Positions 8,401 through 16,000 of a DNA stretch of 64,000 nucleotides are shown in pieces. The position numbers were made by a program, and so were the translations under genes. This stretch comes from Deltaproteobacteria bacterium (GTDB lineage: Bacteria > Myxococcota_A > Polyangia > DRWM01 > JAAZOP01): the NCBI GenBank assembly GCA_016218765.1, contig JACRCZ010000086.1, positions 1-64,000 on the forward strand, in the 5' to 3' direction. Below the pieces are notes generated by a model. It worked only from the letters and a program-made list of their open reading frames with translations, was not told the DNA's origin and did not search any database. Every line of letters starts with the position of its first letter. The first letter of the stretch is position 1.

Positions 8401-10622
8401 AGGTTGATCCAGTGTTCCATCCGCGTGCCGCTCGTGCGCACCACGTCCACGAGGTGGTCGTTGTTGACGTCGAGGAGGCGAATCTCGGAGGCGTCGCGGG
8501 TGAAGTCGATGTCGGGATCCACGACGCCGGGATCGAACGGGCCGTACTCCTGCCAGCGGTACCCGCCGAGCCACAGGTCCGCGGGATCGGCCGGCACGTC
8601 GCCGTCGTGCTCCAGCCGGAAGTAGCGGTACCACAGGCTGTGCGGCATGTGCATCCACTCGACCGCACCGTCGGCGTCGATGTCGAGGGGATTCAGGTTG
8701 GTGTTGGACATCGTGAAGTCGGCGCCGATCGAGCCGGGAAGGACGATGTCGACGGCCCGGACGAATGAGACACGGCCGGAAGCGTCGGTCTCGTTGATGT
8801 ACAGGCAGTGGCCGCCGCCGCAGCGGACGGGGTCGGTGATCAGCAGATCGGGGAGGCCGTCGCGGTTGGCGTCGAAGAGGTCGGTGCGATCGTCATCGAT
8901 CGACCGGTCCGGGGATGCCATGAAGGTCTCGACGCCGTCGTTGATGTAGCCGAACCCGTCCGCCCACTGGCCGGAGGGGACCTCGGTGTAGCCGAGCGCC
9001 AGGGCGGGCAGCGCGGTGTTGGCGGTGACGGTGCAGGTCGAGGGCGGCGTCACGGTGCCGTCGGCCACGGGTTCGGGAAAACACCCCGTGCCGAAGAGCT
9101 GCACGCCAGTGAGCAGCGAGAGGAAGCTGTCGGGGTCGTACGTCAGGATGTAGCTCCGGGTGTGGGACGGCTCGCCGGGGTCGTCTTCGAAGTGCACGCT
9201 CCGGACGATGATCTGGTGCAGCCGCCACGCGGTAGTCAGCGGGAACCCGGTGGCGTAGCCCGTGAAAACGTCTTCGCGGCTCGTTGTGTCGTAGACGAGG
9301 TGCACGTGGTGCTGGTAGTTGAGCAGGGCTCGCGAGGCAGAAACGGGGGAGTTCCAGTAGACGTCGGTGAGGTAACTCTGGTTCGCCTGTCCCGAGGCTG
9401 TCGAAGGGTCTTTCGCGTACTTGTACCAGACGTCGTTGCCGTTGGCGTCGGTCATGCGCGTGAGGTTCCAGCGGTAGATGACCTCGCGCGGGGCGGCGAC
9501 GCCGTCGTCCATCGTGAAGGAGACGAGCGAGGCGGCGGTGTCGGCGGCGGTGACGTCGGGGTCGTCCTCGACCGGGCCGAAGGTGAACCACGTGCCGTTC
9601 TTGTCCTGGACCTTCCACTGCCGGCCGTCGCCACGGAGGAAGAAGCGCAGGAACGCGCCTTCGACACGTGCGCGGAAGTAAAGCCAGCCGGACGGGCGGC
9701 AGGGGGTCGAATCCACGCAGACGCCGGGAAGCTGGAAGGTCTCGCCTGGACCGCTGGTGAGGATCTGCACGAGTTCCTGGCCGCCGTTGTACTTGAAGCG
9801 GTCGTTGGCGAGGCCGCCCGCGGGGTCCAGGTAGGTCGGCATGCCCTTGTCGAGTTGCCGGGCGATGAAGGGCACGGCCAGGTCCCAGCCGATGCCGAGC
9901 GGCCCGTTCCCGCCGCTGGAGGAGTAGGTGATGGCGAGGCTGGGTTGGGCCCCGGCGCGGCCCGGGGGGAGCGCGATCGGGATGCTGAACGTGGCGGTGC
10001 CGGTGTTGAGCTGTGGCGAGAACGACTCGCCCATGCCTTCGATCTTGCCCTCGCCCGCGGGGGTGGGGATGAGCTGTGGCTTGACGGCAGAGCGGTCCTC
10101 GCCGGTCGGCAGGGACGCGGGCGACGGGCGGCCGTCGCCCGGGTCGGTCCGGTCGGCGTCGGTGGCGAGCTGCGAGCGTACGTCCTCCGCATGCTCGGCC
10201 GCGTCGCGGCGTGCCTCGGCGGCGAGGTCGTCGCGAAGGCCGCCGGGGCCGGCATCGACATCGATGTCGACATCATCATCATCGACGCCCCACCAGCCGT
10301 CGTCGGTGTCGGGATCCCGCTCGCCGTCCGGGGAGTACCAGCCCTCGCCGCTGCGAAGGCGATCGAGCGCTTGCTCGGCGAGCTGGCGGGGATCCTGGGC
10401 GGCGGCGGCGGCGGCCGAGGTATCGTTGGGCTGCCAAGGTGGCATGGTCTGCGCGGGGGCGGATTTCGCGCAAAGGACGCAAAGGACCGCAAAGGGCGCA
10501 AAGGGGATCCTGGGGAGGTTCCTTTCGTTGTTGGCGTCCTTGGCGTTGTCGTCCCTCTTGGCGGCCTTTGCGCGAAATTCCCTGTCCGGATCGACGCAGG
10601 TCATCTTCAGCCCGCCCTTCAT
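2499..10622 (-). CDS. SpvB/TcdB-mid/RHS toxin-like protein (TcB-TcC-like) with metallopeptidase-like tip
   Basis: A 2707-residue protein. From the N-terminus: a possible Sec signal (FAPFAVLCVLCAKSAPAQ, about 41-58); an SpvB-type domain from about 198 (GTATFSIPI, GIGWDL); FG-GAP/VCBS units at about 570-940 (DVNADGLTDL, DMNGDGLQDI); a TcdB middle region at about 955-1050 (GMGKTSEISY, WEAEFRGFG); many YD/RHS repeats at about 1400-2390; and an RHS core ending NLYAYCGNSPMVFVDPVG at about 2427. In TcC proteins two core aspartates perform self-cleavage; here D2390 (SPDG) and D2424 (VDPVG) fit. The last 280 residues form a separate tip with LLHELAIHCW (H2585, E2586, H2590), an HExxxH zincin-like motif. 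The ATG overlaps the upstream stop as ATGA, which supports this start; ATGs at codons 7 and 60 are alternatives. The family pattern suggests a TcB-TcC fusion that encloses a toxic tip. The target is unknown. Confidence 0.85.
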   Translation of the reverse strand: MKGGLKMTCVDPDREFRAKAAKRDDNAKDANNERNLPRIPFAPFAVLCVLCAKSAPAQTMPPWQPNDTSAAAAAAQDPRQLAEQALDRLRSGEGWYSPDGERDPDTDDGWWGVDDDDVDIDVDAGPGGLRDDLAAEARRDAAEHAEDVRSQLATDADRTDPGDGRPSPASLPTGEDRSAVKPQLIPTPAGEGKIEGMGESFSPQLNTGTATFSIPIALPPGRAGAQPSLAITYSSSGGNGPLGIGWDLAVPFIARQLDKGMPTYLDPAGGLANDRFKYNGGQELVQILTSGPGETFQLPGVCVDSTPCRPSGWLYFRARVEGAFLRFFLRGDGRQWKVQDKNGTWFTFGPVEDDPDVTAADTAASLVSFTMDDGVAAPREVIYRWNLTRMTDANGNDVWYKYAKDPSTASGQANQSYLTDVYWNSPVSASRALLNYQHHVHLVYDTTSREDVFTGYATGFPLTTAWRLHQIIVRSVHFEDDPGEPSHTRSYILTYDPDSFLSLLTGVQLFGTGCFPEPVADGTVTPPSTCTVTANTALPALALGYTEVPSGQWADGFGYINDGVETFMASPDRSIDDDRTDLFDANRDGLPDLLITDPVRCGGGHCLYINETDASGRVSFVRAVDIVLPGSIGADFTMSNTNLNPLDIDADGAVEWMHMPHSLWYRYFRLEHDGDVPADPADLWLGGYRWQEYGPFDPGVVDPDIDFTRDASEIRLLDVNNDHLVDVVRTSGTRMEHWINLSRCGTDDFYDGRFGTPVIDAFGNCVGAEVDASGRDQPIATCVLHRGMPVQFSDGDIRLSDMNGDGLQDIVQLKSGNIAYWPGRGYVAGQTETMFWGVAADRASCEAGTYGPDLEQTMANSPHILTIEDDARISLADVNADGLTDLVQVRFDAVDAWLNLGGFAWSDRVVLDGVPYHPGIVNRVRVADVNGSTTTDVMWGNGRNYQFLDFTGGIQPRLLVSVANGMGKTSEISYRSTTAYAAEARVTPDETDHLVHPWTAFAPFPSQVVASSAVSDGLGGRYVTEYKYKDAFYDGWEAEFRGFGEAMVKTVGDANSPTSVAVTRFEPGLMPAWACDDLDGADAYESPLLHPGCRFVENPLESLKGAVTATETCDEGRWNNAPNSICQGAATSRYAVRRLYQPGMSGRSVWYPYAKDSFSWVYDTSVRPTGTVPASPAGGYTVYDGVVDDGTVASLGAGDWNLRVKNLPAGQQYVLHSAVADVDFWGNVGTSINDGAFDPMGADPEFLDDEVTSHARYDAAMIRLLYIHPVAESWTESDVAGEKLVDTFTIFEPGDPCGHLPRFIYVAGSDPEHWNAPDASLSYIRSEVEFDAGQFCQPDHTCAGGTCSAPMGQAWVEYDTDYAASPVLETIDVSDPATTGPATGTRADGSPATLTTSATWYAEYGAIRTATDPSGLVTEVLLDKLGRPTGMYRPGCGEPAAEIAYHLRSMLSYVNTRTNEDCESTARVDTIAGETLEAWAYVDGMGRSRAAIAEGDAEDGLEYIQSGVQSFDAKGAVRQAFLPSTARSPDVPDGVAPTSPSLYARSAYDPFGRVARAWTTDGTEVVATRYGALVTDIWDAGDLGPGVYHGTPATTYTDGQGRTVRTVERNRSADSPGLEVFATGLRYNPLGAVVEMTRGRTGGDARDAAFSSTESVTKTQTYDTLGRRVVNDDPDAGIYRYAYDPLDRLIATKDARRIVNRYWYDRGGRLVAEDLEGEVSYAAGSWATTGGTAGQTCALGDDNLPSAGHSPCLDVLYGFDREYPASSTGWSAPILAEPIPPCGTRPTRQGPLDGRPSWTRDRAGTVVLGYDCHGWAIWSGRQVHPDVTTGYFSHSVFDEAQRLQLEANPDGSLMAYTYGERGLVERVSFLEVGATEYQPLVRRTEYDAQGRKILVEYGDQVCRDSLTDLYCTPPEDGSASTCVCSTAGTLETYAFDSRQRLSRKSDVRQFDGLVLQDYRYTYDSASNIVRIDDGRPDCWIAMDDGLEPSAECAETPEHRTFVTYDIEYEYDALYRLTRAEPFYKRLQPDRVAAQTWTFDALGSMRTWDDDADHFYGWSLGNIVNGLQVGADPGLGPLPVSDDPTCRASNGVDPGREDVLGRCVADRAGNAAPHALYAATSAVGDDQLRAYYDAAGNMAALVVHRPRGCAQEDATGGPDGEGCKEGPDFALFFAWDDDGNLVTAERRSAVGSDSATEPPLPDCTRDPSPDAMLLTSGHEHRWWCPATRLVNVFDFARHRRLKAEEFVAGDAFAPLATKSTEVSSKYRKRFEWFLAGSTSVAVRTLNDGPANVWELVNVTTDGGGYQQYRVNTTDHVSSIRSVTDGVSGRSVRQVAYLAFGAHERTLDDSYSSGQEPTRHDFAGHERDRSVELLHAGTRSDDARLGRWVSPDGMAFQASRPSSTTLPRATANLYAYCGNSPMVFVDPVGEQIYFGRTATATQMAKDGVAPGLGHSLDAAMEQLTDLRAAMHEINAGEEYYAALTITDEGEYQLRLEDPEVVSTQLGRPVSEWYQRVYQLSLEQSPIYVAWGADDDPDNDNFGESRGSAAGGRVWVLDPQSREALERRADYQTGTSYLESRIGGSLLHELAIHCWRTAFVVGPMDSDIWQAEARVAALYAQAGRSDEVGSAIRPFEEFRITFDWTQGKHSLSQQQRAINGGELAYLKEEYGMPYSGGQADVYAATAADLDANRLRAAIGQPQVGVGGPAE
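9381..9409. repeat. CCCTTCGACAGCC-type interspersed repeat inside the toxin-like gene
   Basis: On the minus strand the sequence reads CCCTTCGACAGCCTCGGGAC followed by AGGCGAAC. This is a dispersed short palindromic repeat type common in environmental genomes, and a related copy lies at 54863-54887. Here it is in frame and adds the peptide PSTASGQANQ between YKYAKD and SYLTDVYW. Confidence 0.55.
10461..10581. repeat. CGCAAAGG-type repeat with terminal inverted ends
   Basis: The element begins GGATTTCGCGCAAAGG and ends with the inverse, CCTTTGCGCGAAATTCC. The left half repeats CGCAAAGG-like words and the right half repeats TTGGCGTCC-like words, so the two halves can pair into an imperfect hairpin of about 120 bases. 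It lies wholly inside the 5' end of the SpvB/RHS gene (codons 14-54) and encodes the basic stretch and hydrophobic core of its putative signal peptide. A similar direct-repeat copy is at about 54888-54926. Confidence 0.75.
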
Positions 10623-13069
10623 TCGATCACCCAGCCCTGCGGCAGATAGCGGGCGCGGACTTCATCCAGGCCGCCCGAGCCGTCGGCGCCGCTCCAGTCG
10701 GTCCAGACGATGGCGAGCGGGGCGAGCCCGGAAACTCCTCCGCCTCCTCCGCCCTTCGAACCGATCGTCCCGGGACCGCCGGCGGCGCCTGGGCCGAAGG
10801 CGGCCGAGGGAGTTTCCTGGGCGTCGAACCATGTGGTGTTGAGCAAGATGTCGGCCGTGGAGACCACCTGGGCATGGCAGGGCCCCAGACTGCAGGTGAC
10901 GCCGAGGCGCACGCCGGAGATGGCGGTGGACGAGAGGTCCGCGAGACGCGGCAGACCGCGGGGCTCTTCGACCCAGATGGCGACCATCCGTTCGCCGGCC
11001 GAGGCGAGGGTCGGCGCGAACTGCGAGGGCTCCGTGGGGCGCGGGCCCGGGGGGGGAGTCACGGCGTGGGGAAGAACTGCCTCGGAATCGGGATCGAAGG
11101 ACCCGTCCGCGAAGATGAAGTTGGCCCGCACGGTCAGCCGGCCGTCGGCTTCCATGTCGGTCCAGGCGACGACCCAGCCCGGCTCTTCGAACTCCGCCGC
11201 GGCCACGCTGGGCTCGTACTGCTCGAACTGGACGCGGTGGTTCACTACGAAGTCGAGGGCGGGACCGGACGGTCCTCCGCTTCCCACGACGGCGCCCCCG
11301 GCGCCGAAGAGGCGGGCGCGGATGGCGGAGCCAGAGGCATCGGCACCCGGTTCGGTCTCGCTTCCGTCGGTCCAGGCGATGAGGAAGCCGCCGGCGGGGA
11401 GCGCGGCGATGGCGGGCTCCGCCTGGGCGCCGATCGTCGTGCTGTTCGCGACCGCGTCGAGGTCGAAGCCGGGCGCGGGAGCGCCATCGCGGGTGAAGAC
11501 GCGGTAGCGAATGCCGGAAAGGTCCCACGGATCGCCGGTCTCGCCGTAACGGCTCCAGTCCTCCCAGGCCAGCACGAAGGTCTCGTCGGTGGCGCCGGCA
11601 AGAATGGCCAGAGTGGGGTTGAGCTGGGCTTCGCCGACGGTGGTGTTGGCCAGCACGGGATCGCCGCACGTCACGGGCAGATCCGTCGTCCCATCGCCGC
11701 CGCCGACGGCCGAGGGGACGTCGCAGATGGCGAAGTAGATGTCGACATCCTCTCCGTCGGGGTCGGCGCCGTAGCCTTGCCATGCCACGACCAGGCCGCC
11801 GCCAGAGACCGCGGCGAGGACGGGGCGTTCCTGCGGACGTGGGGCACCGCCGAAGGTGGGATCGGAGGTCACGACGACGTCGTCACCGACGACCCCAGCC
11901 GCCGGGTCGATGGCGCGGATCATGATGTCGGCGTAGGACGGGTCGTCGTCTTCGTCCTGGGTCCACGCGACGACGAGCTTGCCGTCGGCGAGGACGGCGA
12001 CGGTATGGTCGGCCGGGGCGAGTTCCTCGCGGCCGTCGTTGCCGCCGGGCGGCGACGGGTCGCTGACGACGAAGTCCGTCGTGGTGCAGTCGGCCGCGCA
12101 GCCGACGAGGGGATACGGCGGGTCGCATTCCTCGGTCGAGTCCAGGAATTCGTCGCCACATCCCCGGGGGACGCAGAGGCCGGCGACGCAGATTTCGTCG
12201 ACGTCGGTGAGCACGTCGCAGCCTGTGCCGTCCGGTTGTACCACCTCGATGCAGCCGGCTGCGAGGTCGCAGCGTGAAGAGCGGCAGATGGCGGGCGCCG
12301 GGCAGAGGAGGTCGTCGGGCGCCACCTGACACCCGAATTCCGGGTTGCAGGCGTCCACCGTGCAGGCGACGCCGTCGTCGCATAGCTCGTCATGTGGGGT
12401 GCTGAGGCATCCTGCGATCGGGCCGCAGGTTTCGAGCGTGCAGGTGATGTCGTTGGCGCACCGCTCGTCGTGCAGCTCGACGGCGCAGCGGTCTGCGTCC
12501 TCGTCGCAGGTGGTGTCGGTGCATGCCACCTCGTCCTCGCAGACGACGCGGGTTCCGGGAAGGCAACCCGCTTCAGTGGTGCAACGTTCGGCGCCGGTGC
12601 AGTACTGGAGGTCGTCGCAGACCGCGTCGTCGGGCAGGTGTTCGCAAGTGGGAACGGTCCCGGGCGGCATCGGTTCCACGCAGGAGTCGGTGGTGCAAGA
12701 GAACGGGTCGTTGCAGGCGAACGCGGTTCCCGGAGCGCAGCCGAAGCCGACAACGCACGCCTCGGAGCCGTTGCAGAACAAGCGGTCGTCGCAGCGGTGG
12801 TCGTAGGGGACGTACACGCATGCGCCGGTAGGCTCGGTGCAGACGTCCTGGGTGCAGCCGATGCGGTCGTTGCAGTTGACGGGGGGGCGCCGGCGGCAGC
12901 GGCCGGAGCGGCACTCCTCGGCGCCGTTGCAGGCCGAGCCGTCCTGGCACTGCGAATCGGCGGAGCACGGATCGCCGACACGGAGCCCGCTGCCGACCAA
13001 GCCGTTGGAGTCGCAGGATGCCACGGCGCCGAGGGCAAGGAAAGCCGCAGCGGCGACAACGGGGCGCAT
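10619..13069 (-). CDS. cysteine-rich lipoprotein with C-terminal repeat region
   Basis: An 816-residue secreted protein. The N-terminus is a lipoprotein signal ending in the lipobox AVASC. Residues 25-300 are cysteine-rich, with about eight units of the type CNDRIGCTQDVC, CNDPFSCTTDSC and CDDGVACTVDAC, familiar from myxobacterial surface proteins. The rest holds repeats like GGGLVVAWQGYG, ETFVLAWEDW and GGFLIAWTDGS, suggesting a beta-propeller or similar all-beta fold. The gene starts 6 bases after the Tc-A-like gene, with a GAGGAG ribosome site formed by that gene's last codons. Its stop overlaps the start of the SpvB/RHS gene (ATGA), so the three are almost surely one transcript. Its place between A-like and BC-like components suggests a structural or anchoring role, but no such role is known. 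Confidence 0.85.
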   Translation of the reverse strand: MRPVVAAAAFLALGAVASCDSNGLVGSGLRVGDPCSADSQCQDGSACNGAEECRSGRCRRRPPVNCNDRIGCTQDVCTEPTGACVYVPYDHRCDDRLFCNGSEACVVGFGCAPGTAFACNDPFSCTTDSCVEPMPPGTVPTCEHLPDDAVCDDLQYCTGAERCTTEAGCLPGTRVVCEDEVACTDTTCDEDADRCAVELHDERCANDITCTLETCGPIAGCLSTPHDELCDDGVACTVDACNPEFGCQVAPDDLLCPAPAICRSSRCDLAAGCIEVVQPDGTGCDVLTDVDEICVAGLCVPRGCGDEFLDSTEECDPPYPLVGCAADCTTTDFVVSDPSPPGGNDGREELAPADHTVAVLADGKLVVAWTQDEDDDPSYADIMIRAIDPAAGVVGDDVVVTSDPTFGGAPRPQERPVLAAVSGGGLVVAWQGYGADPDGEDVDIYFAICDVPSAVGGGDGTTDLPVTCGDPVLANTTVGEAQLNPTLAILAGATDETFVLAWEDWSRYGETGDPWDLSGIRYRVFTRDGAPAPGFDLDAVANSTTIGAQAEPAIAALPAGGFLIAWTDGSETEPGADASGSAIRARLFGAGGAVVGSGGPSGPALDFVVNHRVQFEQYEPSVAAAEFEEPGWVVAWTDMEADGRLTVRANFIFADGSFDPDSEAVLPHAVTPPPGPRPTEPSQFAPTLASAGERMVAIWVEEPRGLPRLADLSSTAISGVRLGVTCSLGPCHAQVVSTADILLNTTWFDAQETPSAAFGPGAAGGPGTIGSKGGGGGGVSGLAPLAIVWTDWSGADGSGGLDEVRARYLPQGWVIE

Positions 13070-13075
13070 CGCAGT

Positions 13076-16000
13076 CTACTCCTCTCCGTCCGACGGCCCG
13101 CCACCCCGCGCCGACTTGCTCATGTCGCTCGGGCTCCAGTAGCGGTAGTAGAGGATGAGCTGGACGTCCTCCAGGTTGTCGAACTCCAACGCGTCGGTCT
13201 GGTGCAGGCGCAGCAGGTACGTGCCTTCGACCGGCCGGCCACGGAACTCGGAGCGATAAGTGTCGGCCAACAGAGCCTGCTGCGAGGAGGTCAACGGCGT
13301 GGTCACCACCACTTCCGCGGCCAGCGCCTTCGCGTCGTGGATCCAGGCAGCCGGCATCGAGAACGGGACGTCGGAGAGCCGGTAGTTCCGCACCCACACG
13401 CCGCCTCCTTGCACGAGCGAGTACGGCGTGATGGCCCGCGAATAGCAGCCGGCGGGGTAGTCCGACCGCGAGCAGTCGCGAACGTTGGTGCCCACCACGT
13501 TCACCGCGAGCCGATCGACGCGGTAGTTGTAGTTGCCCGTGGCGAAGGACTCCTCGGCGAAGATGTCGCCCTCCGCGATGGCCGCCTGGTGGAACGAGAA
13601 CGGGATCTCGTAGTAGTCTACGCCTCCCCGTAAACCCAGGCAGAGCAGGTCGGCGATCGGTACGTCGGCTGTCGCGCCGGCGCAGCGCACCCGGCCGTGA
13701 TCGATGTACGAGACAGTGCAGGCGGGGTCCACCGCCTGCCGAATTGGTACCGGTTCGGCGCCGTCGTTGCAGGCTACGCTGAACGCCATGCGGAAGTCGT
13801 CGCCGTTCCAGTCGATCGGCGGCAACGCCGCGACAAGATGACCGGTCACGTCGTACTCGACCGCGCACCCCGCGTGCGGATCGGCAAGGAAGGTCGCCGT
13901 GCTGTCCAACGTCGGCTCGTAGTTGGTCGCCAAAGCGGATCGCTCGAACTGCGCACCCCACACGTACGCCACGAACGGCAGATCGCCCGCCGGACGCGTG
14001 TCGATGGAGAACGTGATCGTCACCGGACCCGAGTACGGATTCGCCCAGGTGTCCGAAATCCGGTTCCACCCGCTCCCAGCATCGACGGTGTGGTCGTTCT
14101 CGAAGGATGTCGATGCCGTCGCCGTGGCGAACCTGACACGCATCACGACGGCTTGCGGGGTGTCGGTCGCGGGCGCGACCCACACCGAGAACGTGTAGTG
14201 CTGGCCTGCCGCATCGTCGTTGGCAGTGATTTCCTGCTCGCGCGTCATCCCGTCGAAGAGCAGGGGCGTGCCGTACGAGCCGGACGCGGCGGGCGGGGTG
14301 CCTGCCGGGAGGATGGTCCGGCCTGTGGCGGTATCCGTGCCGACGATCCGCCACGGAGCGTGCCCCACGTCCTCGCTCCGCCGCAGCAGGTTCAAGCCGC
14401 TACCCATCGTGCCGCAGTTCGGCTGCGCGCGAATCACGTCGTCGCGGAGCGAGACCACGGCGACATCCATGCCGTCGGTGAACGGGTGGTCGAAGGGGTA
14501 GCTGTCGACGTACAGCCCGAGACGCGTGACGTAGTCGACCAAGTCCAGATCGATCCCCCCGCCAGAACTGGGGAAGGTCACGTCACCAATCTCCGCGATG
14601 CGGAAGATGTCGTTGATCCAGCTCTCCGGCGGCTCGACGAACGTGTGCCGGCCGCGCTCCATCTCCAGGTCCAGGCCCAGACGGAATTCGATCGCGCGGC
14701 GCGCTACGAAGGCCTTGCGCACTCCCTCGTCGAACGAACGACTCGCAGTCCGCAGCGCCCGGACGAGCAGCAGGTTCGCGTGGGTGCGCTGGAGCTCGAG
14801 TTGCTCGGTCGCGTGGGTGGACAACCTCTCGGCCCGATTCAGCGTCGCGGCGACCCTCGACGCCGCCTGATCCAGCCGCGCGATCCCGCCCGCGACGCGC
14901 TGATAGGCGCCGTCGATCTGGATGCCGAGCGACTGGACGCGGGCGATCTTCTCCTGGATCTCGCCGCGGAACTGGACCATCTCCTCGTAGAATGCGGACC
15001 TCCCGTGCTGGAACTCGAGCTCCGCTAGCCCGATCTCGCCGGCGAGCTTGAGCATCAAACCCACGGAAGCGGCGCCGAAGCTCTCCAATGCACCCTCCGC
15101 GATTCCGGCGAGCGCGTCGCCAACCGCCACCATGACCTGCAACGCGAGCTTCTTCCCGAAATCGTCGAGCTGGTCCAGCCGATAGCCCTCGGCCTCGAGT
15201 CGCGTGTCCGTTTCCTGGAACGTGGCGCGGACGCCCTCGACAGCGAGGCGGATCTCGTCCAGCCCCACCGCGATGTCAGCAATCACGACGCGGGTTTCTC
15301 CGCCGAACAGACGACCTTCCTCGTCGGTCAGAACGCCGTCCGCGAGGACCTGCGGAAGGTCGTAGATCGTCGTCTGCGCGACGCCCCGAACCACGGCAGC
15401 GGACATGCACCGGAACGACGTGCCCAAGTTGTCGAGATACTCGTTGCGCGTCTCGCTGGAGCCGCCGGCAATCGTATCTACGAAATCGCCGAAGCCGCTG
15501 GTGTGGGGCACGCCCGTGCGGCCCGCTGCGTCCGCGCACTCGGGGCCGGGCGCGGCCGGCAGGCCGGTGAGCAAGCCCATCTGCTCCATCGTGTAGTCAA
15601 TCCGAGGCACGGAACACGAGGCAACGCCTGGTCCGCAAAGCTCGGCAAGTTGGTCCGCCTCGTCGGCGCGGGCATCTGCGATCTGCTCAGACGAACTCAG
15701 CGTAGCGGTCTCGATGGCGTTCTTCGCGTCGAGCGCTGCCGAGGCGGCCGAGCTGGCGTTGGCTGCGGCGGCCTGCGCCGAGGTAAGATAATGTGAGAAT
15801 GAGTCCTCATACGGATCTTCGTCTGAAATCAATGAGTTCTCAAGTGGTGGCACCATATCCCACATCAGACCAAGCGCGTTGCCGCGGAGGCTCGACACGT
15901 TCTCCGAATCGAACCGGACCCGATCCTCGACAGCCTTGCCAAGCGCCCCGCCGACTCTGGTCACGCGAAGGCCTCCGGCCCCGGCCGGGAATTCGAGGCT

